The notes below the pieces were generated by a model. It saw only the letters and a list, made by a program, of their open reading frames with translations, did no database searches and was not told the DNA's origin. Source: an uncultured Lachnospiraceae bacterium (lineage in GTDB: Bacteria > Bacillota > Clostridia > Lachnospirales > Lachnospiraceae). Taken from it: DNA of 52,621 nt. Positions 33,612-42,613 of the stretch are shown piece after piece. The position numbers and the translations under genes were made by a program. The stretch is from assembly GCA_902781895.1 (NCBI GenBank), contig CACZLA010000024.1, positions 1 through 52,621 of the forward strand, in the 5' to 3' direction. Each line of letters opens with the position of its first letter. Positions within the stretch are counted from its first letter, which is position 1.

Positions 33612-34884
33612 CTATAGCCTTACCTATATCATGTCTCATATATTTATTATCAAAATCTATCAGCTCGGTAGCCTTATATGCATTAGCCCTGGCCTCCAGA
33701 AGTGTGCTTCCCAGTGCAGTAACTCCGAGAACACGTCCTCCGTTTGTTACTATCTTCTTTCCATCCGGACCATCAGCAAACTTTGTACCCGAATGGAATA
33801 CATAGTATCCGTCCATATCATCGAACTTATCCAGCCCCTTTATCTCATAACCCTTTTCATAGGAAACGGGATATCCATCTGAAGCAAGCATTACACAAAC
33901 TGCCGCATTATCCTCAAACTCAAGTGTGATCTTATCAAGTGTACCATCAGCACATGCTTCCATTACATCAACTATATCATTCTTCATTCTCGGAATAACA
34001 ACCTGTGCCTCCGGATCACCGAATCTGGCATTGAACTCCAGAACCTTCGGTCCCTTCGGTGTAAGCATAAGACCACAGAAAAGAACTCCCTTAAACTCAC
34101 GACCTTCCTTAGCCATAGCATCTATAGTTCTCTGATATACATTTTCCTCACAGAACTTCGCTATCTCATCTGTGTAAAACGGGCTTGGAGAAAATGTACC
34201 CATTCCGCCTGTATTCAGTCCTGTATCTCCGTCTCCGGCTCTTTTATGATCCTGAGCCGAAGTCATAGGTAAAACAGTTTTTCCGTCAGAATAACAGAGA
34301 ACTGAAACCTCACGGCCTGTCATAAACTCTTCGATAACAACCTTATTTCCGGCATCACCGAACTTCTTATCTATCATTATCTCCTTTATTCCGGCCTTAG
34401 CCTCTTCAAGAGTCTGACATATAAGAACTCCCTTACCGAGAGCCAGTCCGTCAGCTTTAAGAACGTATGGAGCTTCCTGCGTTTCCAGGTACGCAAGTGC
34501 CGCATCAGCATCTTCAAATGTCTCATATGCCGCTGAAGGAATATCATACTTCTTCATAAGATCCTTTGAGAAAGCCTTTGATGCCTCAATAATTGCAGCA
34601 TTCTTACGTGGCCCGAATGTCTTTATACCTGCATCAAGAAATGCATCTGCCACACCTGCAGCCAGAGGATCATCAGGTGCAACTATAACAAAGTCCACAT
34701 CCTTTTCCTTTGCAAATGCCACAAGACTGTCAGCATCCATAACAGATATATCTACACACTCTGCCAAAGCAGCTATTCCTGCATTTCCGGGTGCTGCATA
34801 CAGCTTCTCACATCTCGGGCTCTTTGCAACCGCCCATGCTATGGCGTGTTCACGGCCGCCACCACCGACTATCATTATCTTCAT
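33598..34884 (-). CDS. purD: Phosphoribosylamine-glycine ligase
   Basis: Second step of purine synthesis: ATP-dependent ligation of glycine to phosphoribosylamine. ATP-grasp protein with MKIMIVGGGGREHAIAWA, VIVAPDDPLAAGVADAF, VLKADGLALGKGVLI, GLNTGGMGTFSPSPF and VLEFNARFGDPEAQV. About 428 residues from the ATG at 34884, which has AGGAG 8 bases upstream; the ATG at 34908 adds eight unneeded codons. It follows purN and its 3' end overlaps clpC. Confidence 0.97.
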   Translation of the reverse strand: MKIMIVGGGGREHAIAWAVAKSPRCEKLYAAPGNAGIAALAECVDISVMDADSLVAFAKEKDVDFVIVAPDDPLAAGVADAFLDAGIKTFGPRKNAAIIEASKAFSKDLMKKYDIPSAAYETFEDADAALAYLETQEAPYVLKADGLALGKGVLICQTLEEAKAGIKEIMIDKKFGDAGNKVVIEEFMTGREVSVLCYSDGKTVLPMTSAQDHKRAGDGDTGLNTGGMGTFSPSPFYTDEIAKFCEENVYQRTIDAMAKEGREFKGVLFCGLMLTPKGPKVLEFNARFGDPEAQVVIPRMKNDIVDVMEACADGTLDKITLEFEDNAAVCVMLASDGYPVSYEKGYEIKGLDKFDDMDGYYVFHSGTKFADGPDGKKIVTNGGRVLGVTALGSTLLEARANAYKATELIDFDNKYMRHDIGKAIDDEK

Positions 34885-34914
34885 TCCAAAGTCTCCTTGT
34901 TCCTTCATTCTATA

Positions 34915-35535
34915 TTAATTACTATAATCATCCGTTTTAGTATAGACTACTTTTCCATTCGCTATAAGATTTATAGCTTCAGGCAGTATCTTCCACTCAG
35001 CCTCTTCCATAATCCTTCTCTGCAGTGTTTCAGGTGTATCACCATCCTGAACATATACTGCCTTCTGAAGAATGATAGGGCCTGTATCTGTTCCTGCATC
35101 AACAAAATGTACCGTCGCTCCCGAAACCTTTACGCCCCTTTCAAGTGCGGCCTTATGAACCTTAAGTCCGTAATATCCGGTACCGCAGAATGAAGGAATA
35201 AGTGAAGGATGAATATTGATTATCTTACCCTCATATTTATTTATAACCACTTCCGGAATGACAACCAGGAAACCGGCAAGTACGATCAGATCCGGTTCAT
35301 ACTCGTCCAGCTTTTTTACAAATGCATTGTTAAATGCTGCGCGGTCTGCAAAATCCTTCGGAGACAGCACTTCATTTTTTATCCCTGCCTTCTCGGCTCT
35401 TTCCAGAGAATAAACTCCGTAATTATTGCTTATAACACCAACTATCTCAGTATTGGTTATATCTCCTCTATTAACACTGTCTATTATGGCCTGAAGGTTT
35501 GTTCCGCCTCCGGACACAAGAACAAGTAATCTCAT
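34915..35535 (-). CDS. purN: Phosphoribosylglycinamide formyltransferase
   Basis: Transfers a formyl group from 10-formyltetrahydrofolate to GAR, the third purine step. It has MRLLVLVSGGGTNLQAIIDS, LIVLAGFLVVIP, NIHPSLIPSF (Asn and His of the active site), HFVDAGTDTGPIILQ (active-site Asp). I use the ATG at 35535, with GGGAG 7-8 bases upstream; about 206 residues. It lies 30 bases before the purD start and 35 bases after purM. Confidence 0.96.
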   Translation of the reverse strand: MRLLVLVSGGGTNLQAIIDSVNRGDITNTEIVGVISNNYGVYSLERAEKAGIKNEVLSPKDFADRAAFNNAFVKKLDEYEPDLIVLAGFLVVIPEVVINKYEGKIINIHPSLIPSFCGTGYYGLKVHKAALERGVKVSGATVHFVDAGTDTGPIILQKAVYVQDGDTPETLQRRIMEEAEWKILPEAINLIANGKVVYTKTDDYSN

Positions 35536-35570
35536 TTCTTTCTCCCGTTCGTCCATATTATTATCTTGGG

Positions 35571-36596
35571 TTACACAAGAACAACTTCCTTATTTCCTTC
35601 GATTACCTCACCGATAACATAAGCCTTATCACCTGTACTCTCAAGAGCAGCTATAGTTGCATCAACATCAGCAGGATCGATGGCAAGTACCATTCCTATA
35701 CCCATATTATAAGTGTTGTACATCATCTGCTCGGAAATATCTCCCTTCTGGGCAAGAAGCTTAAATATAGCAGGAACCTCATATGAATGCTTATTTATCT
35801 TCACAGATACACCATCCGGAAGCATACGCGGGATGTTTTCATAGAATCCGCCACCTGTTATGTGACTGCAGCCTTTGATGGTAACTCCTGCATTCTTAAC
35901 TGCCTTAAGTCCCTTTACATATATTCTGGTAGGCTCAATAAGTGCCTCTCCAAGTGTTTTACCAAGCTCATCATAGTATGTATCAAGAGACTCCTCTGTC
36001 ATCTCAAATACCTTTCTTACCAGAGAGAATCCATTACTGTGAACACCTGTTGAAGCTATTCCGATGAGGGTATCACCGGGCTTTATATTCTGACCTGTTA
36101 TAAGATCCTTTTTATCAACTACACCTACAGCAAAGCCTGCAAGATCATAATCATTTTCCGGCATAAGTCCCGGATGCTCTGCTGTCTCACCGCCGACAAG
36201 GGCAGCCTCAGCCTGACGGCATCCCTCGGCAACACCACTTACGATAGTTGCTATCTTCTCGGGATAATTCTTTCCGCAAGCTATATAATCAAGGAAGAAA
36301 AGAGGTTCACCACCGGAGCATGCTATATCATTTACACACATTGCAACAGCATCAATTCCGATAGTATCATGCTTATCCATAACAAAGGCAAGCTTCACCT
36401 TCGTTCCGCATCCGTCAGTTCCGGATAAAAGAACAGGTTCATCCATTTCCTTTATCTTACTGAGATCAAATGCCCCGGCAAAACCGCCAAGACCACCGAG
36501 AACCTCAGGTCTCATTGTCTTCTTAACATGTTCCTTCATAAGTTCAACTGACTTATATCCTGCCTCAATATCTACTCCCGAATTTTTATAATCCAT
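35571..36596 (-). CDS. purM: Phosphoribosylformylglycinamidine cyclo-ligase (AIR synthetase)
   Basis: Closes the imidazole ring in purine synthesis. It has YKNSGVDIEAGYKSVELMK, LLSGTDGCGTKVKLAF (ATP), GIDAVAMCVNDIACSGGEPLFFLDYIA (positions roughly 80-106), LVGGETAEHPG and ITGGGFYENIPRML. The 341 residues are normal. First gene of purM-purN-purD-clpC, with a promoter at 36689-36717 and a leader of about 85 bases that contains a short interspersed repeat. No purine riboswitch fold was recognised in that leader. Confidence 0.97.
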   Translation of the reverse strand: MDYKNSGVDIEAGYKSVELMKEHVKKTMRPEVLGGLGGFAGAFDLSKIKEMDEPVLLSGTDGCGTKVKLAFVMDKHDTIGIDAVAMCVNDIACSGGEPLFFLDYIACGKNYPEKIATIVSGVAEGCRQAEAALVGGETAEHPGLMPENDYDLAGFAVGVVDKKDLITGQNIKPGDTLIGIASTGVHSNGFSLVRKVFEMTEESLDTYYDELGKTLGEALIEPTRIYVKGLKAVKNAGVTIKGCSHITGGGFYENIPRMLPDGVSVKINKHSYEVPAIFKLLAQKGDISEQMMYNTYNMGIGMVLAIDPADVDATIAALESTGDKAYVIGEVIEGNKEVVLV

Positions 36597-36617
36597 TATC
36601 TTTCCTCCCTGGACTTA

Positions 36618-36652
36618 TAAGATTCTTCGTTTTACTCAGAATGACATTCATT
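36618..36652. repeat. Interspersed repeat resembling the TGTCATTCTGAG family
   Basis: AGATTCTTCG, then CTCAGAATGACATTC on the plus strand; reversed it reads TGTCATTCTGAGTAAAACG followed by AAGAATCT. This closely resembles a short palindromic repeat I have seen in many bacterial genomes (TGTCATTCTGAGCG...). It lies in the purM leader. Confidence 0.5.
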
Positions 36653-36688
36653 CTTGTAAAACCACTACCAGACATCATACAACACAAC

Positions 36689-36717
36689 ATTATAAAGTAA
36701 CAATGTTCATTCGTAAA
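36689..36717 (-). promoter_or_regulatory. Promoter of purM-purN-purD-clpC
   Basis: Minus strand TTTACG (36712-36717), a 17-bp spacer and a perfect TATAAT (36689-36694). Confidence 0.65.
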
Positions 36718-36804
36718 CACTAATTTATGTCATATGTCTATTCTGATGATAATAATCCATAATTATTTAATATAATGATAGTGGTTTAATAAATATAATA
36801 GTGT

Positions 36805-36844
36805 TATAATAAAAAAGATGTAAAGATGCGATAATTTATCGCAT
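36805..36844 (+). promoter_or_regulatory. -10 box and 19-bp palindrome before the GGDEF gene
   Basis: TATAAT at 36805-36810 is followed by ATGCGATAATTTATCGCAT (36826-36844), perfectly symmetrical around one base. The palindrome begins about nine bases after the predicted transcription start and 37 bases before the ATG. It could be an operator or a 5' stem-loop. Confidence 0.55.
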
Positions 36845-36880
36845 TTCTGTAATGTATTGTTAGTTGTGGGGGTAACGGAA

Positions 36881-39199
36881 ATGATGGATAAAAACAGGCC
36901 TACCATAGGCTTTCTTACTTGTCATCTAGACAATGATTATGCCTTTGAAATATGCAAAGGTGTCGAATATGCCGCTGAAGAAGCAGACGTAAATCTGGTC
37001 ATCATGCCCGGCATGTATCTGAATGCTTCATATAATGATCCCGTTAATGCAAAATATGATTATCAATACAATTCGATTTTTTACTATGCCAGCAAAAAAT
37101 CTCTGGACGCTCTGATAGTTTCCATAGGATCCATCGGAAGCTTTCTTTCAGTTGATGATAAGAAAACATTTCTCGATCATTTCGACCTGCCCATCCTCAC
37201 CATAGAGGCCGAGATACCGGGCTACCCTTATCTTTTTACCGAAAGCTCCTCAGGTATGAGAAGCGCCATCGAGCATCTGATAAAGGACCACGGGAAAACA
37301 AAAATAGGTTTTGTCAGCGGAAGACTCGCAAATGCAGATGCCCTTGAAAGATTTGATGTTTATAAAGAAGTCCTTAAAGAAAATGGTATTCCATACGATG
37401 AGAAAAGGGTTGCGTACGGAAACTTCTCCGAATTCACCGAGGAAATTGTTGACGAACTTCTGACTAACAATCCCGACCTTGAAGCCATCGTATTTGCAAA
37501 TGATACTATGGCTATCGGCGGATATAAATCCATAAGAAAGAGAGGTCTCATTATCGGAAAAGATATTCTGGTTACTGGATTTGATAACTCTCCTTCTGCT
37601 CTGGAGCTTACACCACAGCTTACAACCGTAGATAACAATATTATGGATCTGGGCTACAATGCCGTATATCAGGCACTTGAGCTTATTAAGACAGGTGAAA
37701 CCTCCATGTCGATACTTAACTCAAAGCTTGTAAAAAGGCTTTCCTGCGGATGCGACCCTGCAAATGATCCGGATATCCTTGCCCGGATAAACAATAATCT
37801 GGATTCACTGGATGGACAGAAGCTGCTTGAACTGTTCAAGAAGTACTATATGGAGCAATATGCAAATGTCTTCTATTCTCATCAGATGTTTGAGATCATC
37901 AATCCATATATCAGATATTTTACGGATGCAGTCTTCAGTGAGGATGTTGTTGATATTGATCATCTGCGTCTTTCCACCGAATCACTTATGGAGAACAGCA
38001 TTATAAAATACTATTTTTCACACAGTAAGATTACTTATCTGATAAATGTACTTTCAACCTTCATACTGAGCATCGACATTCCGACTGAGGCACACTTCAG
38101 ACTGGAAACCATGTTCAACACGGTGCTTTCATTCCTTTCATTCTATATATCCAAGGAATATATTCAGGAGGTTAAAAAGAATAAAGAAAATGTATGGCAG
38201 TCAATGCGTATGACCAGAGACACTCTCCTCAACGCAACAGATGACCAGACCTGCTACCGGCTGATTGCAGAAAACCTGTACTTCCACTGCGGTTTCCAGA
38301 GCGCATTTCTGTACATATATGACGAACTGCCTCTTATGCTGAGCGACGGCCTTTGGAGAGTTCCTAAATATATCCATCTTCAGGCCTACGCAAAGGACGG
38401 AAAAGCCAAGTATTTAAGTGAAGAAAAACAGATAATGCCGTCATACATGATATTCAATCATAAATACACGCCTAATGAAAGAAGACACACCATGGTTCTG
38501 ACTCCTCTTCTTACAAATGAGGTACAGCATGGTCTGCTTCTGTGCGAGACAAACCTTTCCAACTTCAACAAGATATACGCAACATCACTTCAGCTGGGAA
38601 CATCACTCAAATTCCTTGCTCTGATGAAACAGGAAACAGCTATTCAGGACCGTCTTGAACAGACTATGAACGAGATACGAGATAAGAACGATCAGCTGAA
38701 TGCACTTTCCGTAACCGATGAGCTGACGGGACTGTATAACAGACGAGGCTTTTTCGATACCGTTCAGCAGGCAAAGATGAACAGCAGCTTCTCAGGTAAA
38801 GAAGGTCTTATCGGATATATCGATATGGATAACCTGAAACAGGTAAATGATATATTCGGACATAAGGATGGTGACTTCGCTCTTATCAGTATCGCAAATA
38901 CGCTCAGAAAGAGCTTCCCGAAGGGAACCATTATCGCAAGAATCGGCGGAGATGAATATGCTATCTTTACTCCTGATATGACAGGTACTTCCATGAAAAA
39001 TATACTGGACAGCCTGGATTATTATCAGGAAAGAGTAAATGAACAATCAAAAAAGCCGTACTATATAGAATTCAGTTACGGCTTCAATTCTCTGATAGTT
39101 AACGATCTCCTTGATATAGAAGCAGAGATGATCGTTGCTGACGAGGAACTTTATAAAAACAAAAAGAATAAGAGGAAGAATGTTGCCAAAGAAGCATAA
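36881..39199 (+). CDS. Diguanylate cyclase with a LacI-type substrate-binding sensor domain
   Basis: Cytoplasmic multi-domain sensor of about 772 residues. Residues 1-280 form a periplasmic-binding-protein fold of the LacI/RbsB type (GFVSGRLANADALERFDVYK, VFANDTMAIGGYKSIRKRGL, VTGFDNSPSALELTPQLTTV) without the LacI helix-turn-helix and without signal peptide or membrane segment. The middle (about 390-590) includes a GAF-like segment. The C-terminus is a GGDEF domain (DELTGLYNRRGFFDTV, active site RIGGDEYAIF at about 688-696). No RxxD inhibitory site stands before it. A sugar or nucleoside bound to the first domain may set cyclic-di-GMP production; the ligand is unknown. I chose ATG 36881 (GGGGG upstream) over TTG 36857. 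Its stop is 4 bases from that of the convergent thioesterase. Confidence 0.9.
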   Translation: MMDKNRPTIGFLTCHLDNDYAFEICKGVEYAAEEADVNLVIMPGMYLNASYNDPVNAKYDYQYNSIFYYASKKSLDALIVSIGSIGSFLSVDDKKTFLDHFDLPILTIEAEIPGYPYLFTESSSGMRSAIEHLIKDHGKTKIGFVSGRLANADALERFDVYKEVLKENGIPYDEKRVAYGNFSEFTEEIVDELLTNNPDLEAIVFANDTMAIGGYKSIRKRGLIIGKDILVTGFDNSPSALELTPQLTTVDNNIMDLGYNAVYQALELIKTGETSMSILNSKLVKRLSCGCDPANDPDILARINNNLDSLDGQKLLELFKKYYMEQYANVFYSHQMFEIINPYIRYFTDAVFSEDVVDIDHLRLSTESLMENSIIKYYFSHSKITYLINVLSTFILSIDIPTEAHFRLETMFNTVLSFLSFYISKEYIQEVKKNKENVWQSMRMTRDTLLNATDDQTCYRLIAENLYFHCGFQSAFLYIYDELPLMLSDGLWRVPKYIHLQAYAKDGKAKYLSEEKQIMPSYMIFNHKYTPNERRHTMVLTPLLTNEVQHGLLLCETNLSNFNKIYATSLQLGTSLKFLALMKQETAIQDRLEQTMNEIRDKNDQLNALSVTDELTGLYNRRGFFDTVQQAKMNSSFSGKEGLIGYIDMDNLKQVNDIFGHKDGDFALISIANTLRKSFPKGTIIARIGGDEYAIFTPDMTGTSMKNILDSLDYYQERVNEQSKKPYYIEFSYGFNSLIVNDLLDIEAEMIVADEELYKNKKNKRKNVAKEA

Positions 39200-39203
39200 T
39201 TCT

Positions 39204-39638
39204 CTACAGAACCTCTTCGTAGGAAAGAACCTCATCAAATTTTTGATAAACCTCAGGATATTTTTTCTTAAGGTTCATAGGTTTAAAATCACTATCCAGG
39301 AATGCATGAGTTGTTTCGGCATGATGAAGCAGCTCATCCGTTCCGGATCTGAAAATATCATATTTCAATGAAAATCTGACCGGCGATAATCTGATTATCA
39401 AAGGTCTTATTTCTATAATGTCTCCATATGTAATGGATTTTATATAATAATCATGCAGCTCCATTACCGGAATGATGATTCCCATTCTTTCAAGCTCATC
39501 ATAGGAAAGATCCAGCTGATCCATCATATGAAGTCTTGCCTCTTCCAGATATCTTGCATAGTTCGAATGATGTACTACATGCATCTGGTCTGTCTCATAA
39601 TAATTAATAACTCTTATATATGGTTCCAGTTTATTCAT
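39204..39638 (-). CDS. Acyl-CoA thioesterase (4HBT, YbgC-like)
   Basis: Hot-dog fold thioesterase of 144 residues. It has the 4-hydroxybenzoyl-CoA thioesterase signature YYETDQMHVVHHSNYARYLE, with the catalytic Asp at about residue 17 and conserved HxNY, then HAETTHAFLDSDFKPMNL. Acyl-CoA substrate unknown. The start overlaps the end of the coiled-coil gene by 8 bases; it ends the operon GT2-coiled coil-thioesterase, convergent with the GGDEF gene. Confidence 0.9.
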   Translation of the reverse strand: MNKLEPYIRVINYYETDQMHVVHHSNYARYLEEARLHMMDQLDLSYDELERMGIIIPVMELHDYYIKSITYGDIIEIRPLIIRLSPVRFSLKYDIFRSGTDELLHHAETTHAFLDSDFKPMNLKKKYPEVYQKFDEVLSYEEVL

Positions 39639-40443
39639 CTTTCTTCACTACCTCATTGGATCTGTCCATTATTTCTATATCGAGCCCCTTATCCTTTGAC
39701 TGGTCTATCTTTACCGCTGTTCTATCGGGACTGATAGGCGGTCTGGCATTCTCCTGCTTAAGCTCAGTCTCCTTATTCTCGCCAAGCTCAAGTCTCATCT
39801 GAAGCTTCTCTTCACGTTCTCTGGCCATAGCCTTTTCACGTTCTTTATAAAGCTCAAAAGAAAGAAGCTCACTAAGTTCAAGTATCTGTGCATATCTGTC
39901 GCTTGCCTTCAGACTGTTAAGATTACTCATCAGCTCTGCTCTGTTCTCAGATATATCCTCAATCTTCTGACGAAGTGTACTCCTCATTCTGGAATACTCC
40001 TGTTCTATCTTCTCATAGGAATCAGCAACAAGATGATCAACCTCCGTCAGCATTTCATCTGTATAAATAAGTGATGCTGCATAAATATCGGAAGCAGTTC
40101 TGAGAGAAGCCTTTTCTTCAGCATCCAGATCTGAGCTTCTGAATGAAGGCGGTTCATCATCTCTTCTTTTCGTAACACGTATCCTGCTGGAAGTACGCTC
40201 AGCCTGATAAAGTATCTCCTCTGCCTCAGCCTTTGCTTCCTTCAGTATCTTGGCACGCTTATCATTTATTTCTCTGTAGGTTTTCAGTTCATTCTTTACA
40301 ACCTCGGAAACCTTATCTACCAGATCCAGCAGTTCCTTTCTGTCCAGAACCGCTTTCTCCTGATGCAGTGTTGCAGAAGGAGCGTCTTTTATCCTTGTTT
40401 TAAGACCTTCCAGAAGTATTTCAGCTCTTCCCATTTGTTCCAT
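39631..40443 (-). CDS. Coiled-coil protein of unknown function
   Basis: 270 residues, strongly helical and charged, without membrane segments. Heptad-like stretches cover about 30-85 (LLDLVDKVSEVVKNELKTYR, AKILKEAKAEAEEILYQAE) and 105-215. It resembles DivIVA/ATP-synthase-stalk type coiled coils in style only. The C-terminal tail (about 225-270) is polar and probably disordered. Located between a glycosyltransferase gene (14-base gap) and a thioesterase, near the division cluster. A role in cell-shape scaffolding is possible but not shown. Confidence 0.75.
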   Translation of the reverse strand: MEQMGRAEILLEGLKTRIKDAPSATLHQEKAVLDRKELLDLVDKVSEVVKNELKTYREINDKRAKILKEAKAEAEEILYQAERTSSRIRVTKRRDDEPPSFRSSDLDAEEKASLRTASDIYAASLIYTDEMLTEVDHLVADSYEKIEQEYSRMRSTLRQKIEDISENRAELMSNLNSLKASDRYAQILELSELLSFELYKEREKAMAREREEKLQMRLELGENKETELKQENARPPISPDRTAVKIDQSKDKGLDIEIMDRSNEVVKKDE

Positions 40444-40456
40444 ATATCATATCTCC

Positions 40457-41221
40457 TTATGCAAAATGTTTCTTTATCCCTTTAACTGTGTAACTGATCA
40501 TATGCACCATAGACTTAGGGATACCAAGCCCGATGAATCTATATACCTTATATGTCATCATCGCAGATTTTATCTTATTTCCCGACTTACTTCCCGAGCT
40601 CACTCTGTAGCTTATAAGAGGTCTGTTGATACCTGCTGCATATCCCCCCTCTTTAAGCATTTCCAGCCAGAGTGCATAGTCCTCATGGAAATCACCATCT
40701 GTAAACATATATTTTTCAATATCTTCTTTTCTCACAAGAACGGAAGAACAATTTATCTGATTACTAAGAAGAAGTTTATCATAGTTTACTGTTTTTTCAC
40801 AACCTATATATCGATCCAGACTGTTTCCTTCTTCATCGATCATTTCACGTCCGGTAAAGCATATTATCGGATACTCTCCGTTATAGGTATATCGCTCCAT
40901 AACCTTTATCTGCTTATCAAGCTTATCTTCTCTCCACATATCATCTGCATCGAGAAACGCAATATACTGTCCACGGGAAAGCTCTATCCCTTTATTTCTC
41001 GCCATAGCAGCTCCCATGGCTTTATCAGTTACAAACAGTCTGATACGAGGATCTGTGTAAAGCTCTGACGAATAATTTCCGGCACCGTCTTCTGACGCAG
41101 CCTCACTTCCGTTATCAACAATTATAAGCTCTAAATCTTTTACTGTCTGAGATAAAACCGATCTTACCGCAGCATCAATTGTTTTTTTGTTATTATGACA
41201 AGGAATAATAACACTTACCAT
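40457..41221 (-). CDS. Family 2 glycosyltransferase
   Basis: GT-A enzyme that adds a sugar from a nucleotide donor to an extracellular polysaccharide or glycolipid. MVSVIIPCHNNKKTIDAAVRSV at the N-terminus, LELIIVDNGSEA, AAMARNKGIELSRGQYIAFLDADDMW (DxD metal site) and FHEDYALWLEML (blocks about 1-200). I use the ATG at 41221, which has GGAGAG upstream, giving about 254 residues. The C-terminal part is basic and amphipathic. No sugar-specific motif is visible. First gene of a three-gene operon after the ftsZ terminator. Confidence 0.9.
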   Translation of the reverse strand: MVSVIIPCHNNKKTIDAAVRSVLSQTVKDLELIIVDNGSEAASEDGAGNYSSELYTDPRIRLFVTDKAMGAAMARNKGIELSRGQYIAFLDADDMWREDKLDKQIKVMERYTYNGEYPIICFTGREMIDEEGNSLDRYIGCEKTVNYDKLLLSNQINCSSVLVRKEDIEKYMFTDGDFHEDYALWLEMLKEGGYAAGINRPLISYRVSSGSKSGNKIKSAMMTYKVYRFIGLGIPKSMVHMISYTVKGIKKHFA

Positions 41222-41246
41222 AAACTCTCTCCGATTATAAGTCAGT

Positions 41247-41277
41247 AAAGCCGACAATAGTATCAATTGTCGGCTTT
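41247..41277 (-). terminator. Terminator hairpin of ftsZ
   Basis: AAAGCCGACAAT and ATTGTCGGCTTT are a perfect 12-bp inverted repeat with a 7-base loop. It lies 29 bases past the ftsZ stop and runs close to the GT2 start. The T tract is short but interleaved with the arm. Confidence 0.8.
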
Positions 41278-41305
41278 CTGGATCATATATTATATCTTAA
41301 ATTGA

Positions 41306-42502
41306 TTAACCTCTCTTAAGGAAATCAGGAATCTTCAGGCTCTGTCCGCTGTTTGAACTTGGAATATCCGAAACAACGTCTGACTGAATGCTTTCCTCTA
41401 TCTTTGGCTCATCAGAAACAGCTGATCCGAAGCTGAGAGGTATTGGAGTAACCTTCTTACTTGCACTTACGGTAGGATTCTTTATTGACTCACCAAATGT
41501 AGGTGCCTGAGGTGCCTTCTTTATGATAGGTGTAGATACTGAACCCTTATCAACATCCTCAAGACCTGTAGCAATGATAGTAATACTTACATCTTCACCT
41601 ACTACATCATTATCAACTGTACCGAAGATAATATTTGCCTCTTCACCGGCAACTTCTGAAAGATATGTGATAGCATCATATGCTTCAACGATACCAACGT
41701 TACCTGAGAAGTTAACGATGATATCTGTAGCACCATCAACTGTTGTCTCAAGAAGTGGTGAATCCATAGCCTGCTTGATAGCATCAACGGCTTTGTTATC
41801 TCCACTACCCTGTCCGATACCGATATGAGCGATACCCTTATCACGCATAACTGTCTGGATATCAGCAAAGTCGAGGTTGATAAGACCCGGTTTATTGATA
41901 AGGTCTGTAACACCCTGTACACCCTGCTGAAGAACCTCATCGGCCTTCTTAAGAGCATCAGGAATACTTGTTCTCTTATCACATATCTGGAGAAGCTTAT
42001 CATTAGGGATAACGATAAGTGTATCAACATTCTCACGAAGCTTTGCTATACCATTAAGTGCATTTGCCATACGAGGCTTACCCTCGAATGAGAAAGGCTT
42101 TGTAACAACTCCGACTGTAAGTATTCCGAGATTTCTTGCAATCTCTGCAACTATAGGAGCAGCTCCTGTACCGGTTCCGCCACCCATACCGCATGTAACG
42201 AATACCATGTCGGCATCTTTTATAATATCATTTATCTCTTCTCTGTTTTCTTCAACAGCGCTGGCACCGATCTCAGGCTTTGCTCCTGCACCAAGACCCT
42301 TTGTAAGCTTCTCACCTATCTGGATCTTTGTAGTAGCACGGCTGAGTGATAATGCCTGCTTATCTGTATTAATCGCAATCAGTTCAACGCCTTCAACATT
42401 CTCATCGATCATTCTGTTTACTGCGTTATTTCCTGCTCCACCAACTCCTATAACCAGGATACGTGCAGGATTCTTTTCATCATTTGACTTTATCTCAAGC
42501 AA
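41306..42502 (-). CDS. ftsZ: Cell division protein FtsZ
   Basis: Tubulin-like GTPase that forms the Z-ring. The GTPase domain has [26 protein letters not shown] and [17 protein letters not shown]; a variable acidic/proline spacer (about 320-385) leads to the C-terminal peptide [10 protein letters not shown], typical of Lachnospiraceae. I start it at TTG 42502 (LLEIKSN...), since AAGGAGG lies 8 bases upstream of this TTG and the further N-terminal codons include that site; about 398 residues. It ends the division cluster, 111 bases after ftsQ, with a possible promoter in that gap. Confidence 0.96.
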   Translation of the reverse strand: MLEIKSNDEKNPARILVIGVGGAGNNAVNRMIDENVEGVELIAINTDKQALSLSRATTKIQIGEKLTKGLGAGAKPEIGASAVEENREEINDIIKDADMVFVTCGMGGGTGTGAAPIVAEIARNLGILTVGVVTKPFSFEGKPRMANALNGIAKLRENVDTLIVIPNDKLLQICDKRTSIPDALKKADEVLQQGVQGVTDLINKPGLINLDFADIQTVMRDKGIAHIGIGQGSGDNKAVDAIKQAMDSPLLETTVDGATDIIVNFSGNVGIVEAYDAITYLSEVAGEEANIIFGTVDNDVVGEDVSITIIATGLEDVDKGSVSTPIIKKAPQAPTFGESIKNPTVSASKKVTPIPLSFGSAVSDEPKIEESIQSDVVSDIPSSNSGQSLKIPDFLKRG

Positions 42503-42558
42503 GGTTCCTTCCTCCTTAATAAAATACGTTTTCCAAAGTCTGGTCACACTTAATGACT

Positions 42559-42587
42559 ATATTACTTTATTTTTCAACAAATTGCAA
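42559..42587 (-). promoter_or_regulatory. Candidate promoter of ftsZ
   Basis: Minus strand TTGCAA (42582-42587), a 17-bp spacer and TAATAT (42559-42564), in the 111-base gap between ftsQ and ftsZ. Confidence 0.45.
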
Positions 42588-42613
42588 GTACATTTACTTA
42601 ACATAATACAAGT

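Noticed and set aside
36597-36690. Purine riboswitch before purM
   Set aside because: The conserved purine-aptamer loop sequences were not found; the leader is instead occupied by an interspersed repeat.
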